Of a stretch of DNA of 64,000 bases, positions 60,576 through 64,000 are shown piece after piece (positions within the stretch are counted from its first letter, which is position 1; each line of letters opens with the position of its first letter). The notes beneath the pieces are model-generated. The model was not told the DNA's origin and searched no databases. It saw only the letters and a list, made by a program, of their open reading frames with translations. The stretch is from contig JAKOTN010000083.1 in the NCBI GenBank assembly GCA_029776255.1, positions 61,487 through 125,486 on the forward strand. The letters are read 5' to 3'. The stretch comes from Pseudomonadota bacterium (GTDB lineage: Bacteria; Pseudomonadota; Gammaproteobacteria; Burkholderiales; Rhodocyclaceae). The translations under genes were made by a program, and so were the position numbers.

Positions 60576-61508
60576 ATGATCCAAGAGAAATTTCGCCTCG
60601 TCACCCGCAGCGACTTCGACGGCTTGGTGTGCGCCGTGCTGTTGAACGAACTGAATCTGATCGATGAGATCAAGTTCGTTCACCCGAAGGACATGCAGGA
60701 CGGCAGGGTCGAGATCACGTCGCGGGACATCACCACCAATCTGCCTTATGTCGCCTCGGCGCACCTCGTCTTCGATCATCATTTTTCTGAAACGCTGCGT
60801 AATACCGGCAACCGGACAAATCAGATCATCGAAGCCAGCGCGCCTTCCGCCGCCCGCGTGGTCTACGGTTACTATGGCGGTAAGACGGCCTTCCCGACAA
60901 TCTCCGACGAAATGATGGAAGCCGTCGACAAGGCCGATGCCGCCCAGTTCAGCCGCGATGAAGTCCTCAACCCGAGCGGCTGGGTGCTGCTCAATTATCT
61001 GATGGATGCGCGCACCGGCCTGGGCCGTTTCCGCGAATTCCGGATCAGCAATTATTCGCTGATGATGGCGCTGATCGAAGCCTGCCGCAATCACAACATC
61101 GAGCAAATCCTGTCGCTACCGGACGTCAAGGAGCGCGTCGATCTTTACTTCGAGCAAGCCGTCAAGGCCAAGGAGCAGATATTGCGCTGCACCAAGGTCT
61201 ACCGGAAACTCGCTGTGCTCGACCTACGCAACGAAGAAACCATCTGGGCGACCAACCGTTTCATGATCTACGCGCTGTTCCCGCAAACCAACATCTCCAT
61301 CCATGTGCTGTGGGGCGTGCAGAAGCAGAACACCGTTTTCGCCACCGGCAAGTCGATTCTCGACCGCGGCAGCAAGACCAACGTTGGCACGCTGATGCTC
61401 GATTTCGGCGGGGGCGGTCATCAGGCGGCCGGCACCTGCCAGGTCGACAACGATCTGGCTGAAACCACCTTGCAAGCGCTGATCGACCGCATCAACGCCA
61501 ACGGCTGA
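60576..61508 (+). CDS. DHH-family phosphoesterase (exopolyphosphatase-like)
   Basis: RLVTRSDFDGLVCAVLLNEL, LVFDHHFSETLR, C-terminal VGTLMLDFGGGGHQAAGTCQV (DHHA1-like). Confidence 0.88.
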   Translation: MIQEKFRLVTRSDFDGLVCAVLLNELNLIDEIKFVHPKDMQDGRVEITSRDITTNLPYVASAHLVFDHHFSETLRNTGNRTNQIIEASAPSAARVVYGYYGGKTAFPTISDEMMEAVDKADAAQFSRDEVLNPSGWVLLNYLMDARTGLGRFREFRISNYSLMMALIEACRNHNIEQILSLPDVKERVDLYFEQAVKAKEQILRCTKVYRKLAVLDLRNEETIWATNRFMIYALFPQTNISIHVLWGVQKQNTVFATGKSILDRGSKTNVGTLMLDFGGGGHQAAGTCQVDNDLAETTLQALIDRINANG

Positions 61509-61729
61509 ATCGTTCGCCGCCTCGCGAGCCGTCGCGGAGACGATTTTTCGTTGTCCGCGTGCGACGAAGGCCGCATTGACGGCGACCTTCGCGGCCCAAT
61601 ATACTCCGCCGCGCCGAAAATCGAACCGGCCGTAAGCGTTACGCGCCGACTTGCCGCCGCCTGGCCCGCGCCGAGTCCCGCCGCGCTCTGCCCAGCGCGG
61701 ATCGCCATCCACGACCCCAGGAGTCGCCC

Positions 61730-63145
61730 ATGCGCCGTACAAAAATCGTTGCCACGATAGGCCCCGCCACCGCCGCCGCCGAACCGCTGCGACAATTGCT
61801 GGAAGCCGGGGTCGACGTGGTACGGCTCAACGCGGCGCATGCCGACATGGAAACGCACAGCGCCAACGCGCGGCGGGTGCGCGACACCTCGCAATTGATC
61901 GGCCGCAGTGTCGGCGTGCTGGTCGACTTGCCCGGTCCGAAGATTCGCTCGGGCGTGATTGCCGGCGACGCCGTTGAACTCGTCAGCGGCCAGGAGTTCC
62001 GCCTGATCGGCCACGACGACGGTCAGGGCAACGCCAGTCAGGTCGGCACCACCTTGCCCGACCTCGCGCAATGGGCACGCGCCGGCGACGACATCTATCT
62101 CGCCGATGGCGCCATCGTGCTGCGGGTGCGGGACACCGTGGGCGACGATGTCCGCGCCGAAGTCGTCCGCGGTGGCACGCTACGCTCTCGCAAGGGCATG
62201 CACCTGCCGCGCGCGGAGGCGCACGTCGATCCATTCACCGCTCGCGATGCGCAAGCCTTGGAGATGGCGATTGCCGCGAAGGTGGATTTTCTGGGGCTTT
62301 CCTTCGTCCGCGGCCCCGACGACGTGGAACGCGTGCGCGCCATGCTTCCCAAGCGCGGCCCCCGACCGGCGCTGGTCCCCAAGATCGAAACGGCGACGTC
62401 GATCGACAATCTCGACGGCATCATCGGCGCGGCCGACGCGGTCATGGTCGCGCGAGGCGACCTCGGCATCCAGATGCCGGCGCGGCGCGTGCCGTTGTTG
62501 CAAAAGGAAATCATTCGCTTGTGCAATATGGCGGGCAAACCGGTGATAACCGCCACCCAGATGCTGGAATCGATGACGCGCTCGCCCTTGCCGACGCGCG
62601 CCGAGGTCAACGATGTCGCGAATGCGGTGCTCGACGGCACCGACGCGCTGATGCTTTCCGAAGAAACCGCCGTCGGCTTGTTCCCGAACGAAACGGTGCG
62701 CATGATGAGCGAAGTCGCGGAATCGGCGGAGAGTTGGCCGCGCGATCGCGTCGATCCGTCGGCGGCCAAGGGGCCCGATCGTGACCGGGTGGCCTGGGCG
62801 GTGGCTCACGCCGCCGTCGAGGCGGCCGAGGATCTCGGCGTGGCGGCGATTTTGTGCTCGACGCGCAGCGGCGAAACCGCGCATCGCGTGGCGGCGTTTC
62901 GTCCGCGCGTACCGATCGCCGGCATCTCCACCACTGGCCAGGTCCTTGGCGGTCTGTCGCTGGTGTGGGGCGTGCAACCCTTGCTGATCGCCGACAACGC
63001 CGACCGCAACGAGCAATTGCGCCAGGCCATCGATGCCGCGCGCGCGGCGGGTATCGTCCGCGACGGCGATCTCGTGGCACTGGTTTTCGGTTCGGCCGGT
63101 CCGCGTGCCGGCAGCACCGACAGCGTGCGCATCGTGCGCGTTTGA
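61730..63145 (+). CDS. pyk: Pyruvate kinase
   Basis: MRRTKIVATIGPATA, VLVDLPGPKIRSG, VMVARGDLGIQMPARRVPLLQKEII, KPVITATQMLESMTRSPLPTRAEVNDVANAVLDGTDALMLSEETA. Confidence 0.95.
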   Translation: MRRTKIVATIGPATAAAEPLRQLLEAGVDVVRLNAAHADMETHSANARRVRDTSQLIGRSVGVLVDLPGPKIRSGVIAGDAVELVSGQEFRLIGHDDGQGNASQVGTTLPDLAQWARAGDDIYLADGAIVLRVRDTVGDDVRAEVVRGGTLRSRKGMHLPRAEAHVDPFTARDAQALEMAIAAKVDFLGLSFVRGPDDVERVRAMLPKRGPRPALVPKIETATSIDNLDGIIGAADAVMVARGDLGIQMPARRVPLLQKEIIRLCNMAGKPVITATQMLESMTRSPLPTRAEVNDVANAVLDGTDALMLSEETAVGLFPNETVRMMSEVAESAESWPRDRVDPSAAKGPDRDRVAWAVAHAAVEAAEDLGVAAILCSTRSGETAHRVAAFRPRVPIAGISTTGQVLGGLSLVWGVQPLLIADNADRNEQLRQAIDAARAAGIVRDGDLVALVFGSAGPRAGSTDSVRIVRV

Positions 63146-63188
63146 CGGAAACGCGGATAAGGCGAATCGAGGACGGGAGCAGTCCCGG

Positions 63189-63540
63189 CTACCGGCCGGG
63201 CGATGTCTCGGAGACCTGCGCCGCTCCCCGCCAGCGCAGGAACGCCGCCAAACCGCCACCGGCTCGATTCTCGACATCCAAACGCGCGCGGTGCGTTTCG
63301 GCGATCCGCCGCGCGATGGTCAGCCCGAGACCGCTGCCCTCGACGCGGGCCTCGCTGCCACGATAAAACCGTTCGACAAGTCGCGGCAACTCGTCCGGTA
63401 CGCCCCCCGGACCTGCATCGAGCACGCCGAGCAGCACGTCGCCGTTTTGGCGGTCGGCGACGACGACCGGACTGTCGGCCAGCGTATAGCGTAACGCATT
63501 GTCGAGTCGATAACCGCGACGCACTGGCTGTTTAATCCCA
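63189..63540 (-). pseudogene. 3' remnant of a sensor histidine kinase (ATPase domain only), truncated at IS element
   Basis: RLDNALRYTL (N-box), VLDAGPGGVPDELPRLVERFYRGSEA, GSGLGLTIARRIAETHRARLDVENRAGGG; no DHp/H-box or TM before the IS-like sequence begins. Confidence 0.75.
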
Positions 63541-63542
63541 CG

Positions 63543-64000
63543 GTGTGCTGGTGTAATTCATAACCAGCCACGGAGGGATGATCCATGGAACAGGTACTGC
63601 ACGGATGCGCGCGAACGACAGAGGCCGCGCGCCGAGCGATACCACATAGGGATCAATCCAAAAACCGCCGCCATACACGCCTGCCCTTGGATGAGTGCCT
63701 CTACTCCTTGCCGTCAAGCAGTCCCCATTCGACACGCTCATCCCCGCATCGATGCCTACAACGGCATGGCATTTCACGATGGCAGGCGGTTGAGGGCGAG
63801 AAGCCGCGGAAGAAATTCAAGATCTACCCGATTGGCCACTTGCACATCGACATCGCGGACGTGCAACCGACGAGGGCAGGCGCTACCTGTTTGTGGCGAT
63901 CGACAGAACCGCCAAGTTTGCCTACGCCGACCCGCATCCACGAGCCACCCGCTCGGTTGCTCGGGATTTCCCGTCTGGCCTTGTGGAAGCGGCGCCTTAT
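63543..64000 (+). mobile_element. Decayed IS481-family element, transposase remnant running off the window
   Basis: From ATG 63585: MEQVLHGCARTTEAARRAI..., YGINPKT-like IGINPKTAA, RRHTRLPLDECLYS, HSTRSSPHRCLQRHGISR, EKPRKKFKIYPIGHLHIDIADV, RRYLFVAIDRTAKFAYA; in order but in different frames with gaps. Confidence 0.8.

Overview
GC-rich, chromosome-like bacterial window, most consistent with a betaproteobacterium (inference from gene content: PEP-CTERM protein, rluC/rne pair, NADP-linked KorABC, YcgR-like PilZ protein). From left to right it holds: the 5' part of an RND/HlyD-type periplasmic adaptor (minus); trmA; a compact minus-strand cluster (about 2.2-9.3 kb) in which a Roadblock / degenerate-receiver / small-GTPase module occurs twice, interleaved with a PAS protein, a PhnD-like binding protein without an obvious signal peptide, and two unknown proteins; a yidB-like gene; a heat-shock locus (HtrA protease, CbpA-type DnaJ, two Hsp20) with a palindromic, possibly shared sigma32-like -35 element; PilZ and rhodanese proteins; korCAB; psd; orphan OadG/OadB-like Na+ decarboxylase subunits; two two-component systems (FixJ/LuxR type, and a hemerythrin-histidine kinase with an HD-GYP regulator); rluC/rne with a hairpin-rich rne leader; a NERD/UvrD-like helicase split by one in-frame TGA; a PEP-CTERM protein; pepD; and a 22-kb minus-strand locus with a giant (about 5,350 aa) DUF4347/VCBS-type repeat protein plus TolC, two HlyD-type adaptors and an M50-protease/adaptor fusion, with no ABC transporter in the window. 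The giant gene is split by an out-of-frame deletion inside a repeat. The right end has a DHH phosphoesterase, pyk, and a histidine-kinase 3' remnant abutting a decayed IS481-type transposase. I saw no rRNA, tRNA or CRISPR array. The best candidates for an undescribed system are the duplicated Roadblock/GTPase cluster and the ABC-less export locus of the giant protein.
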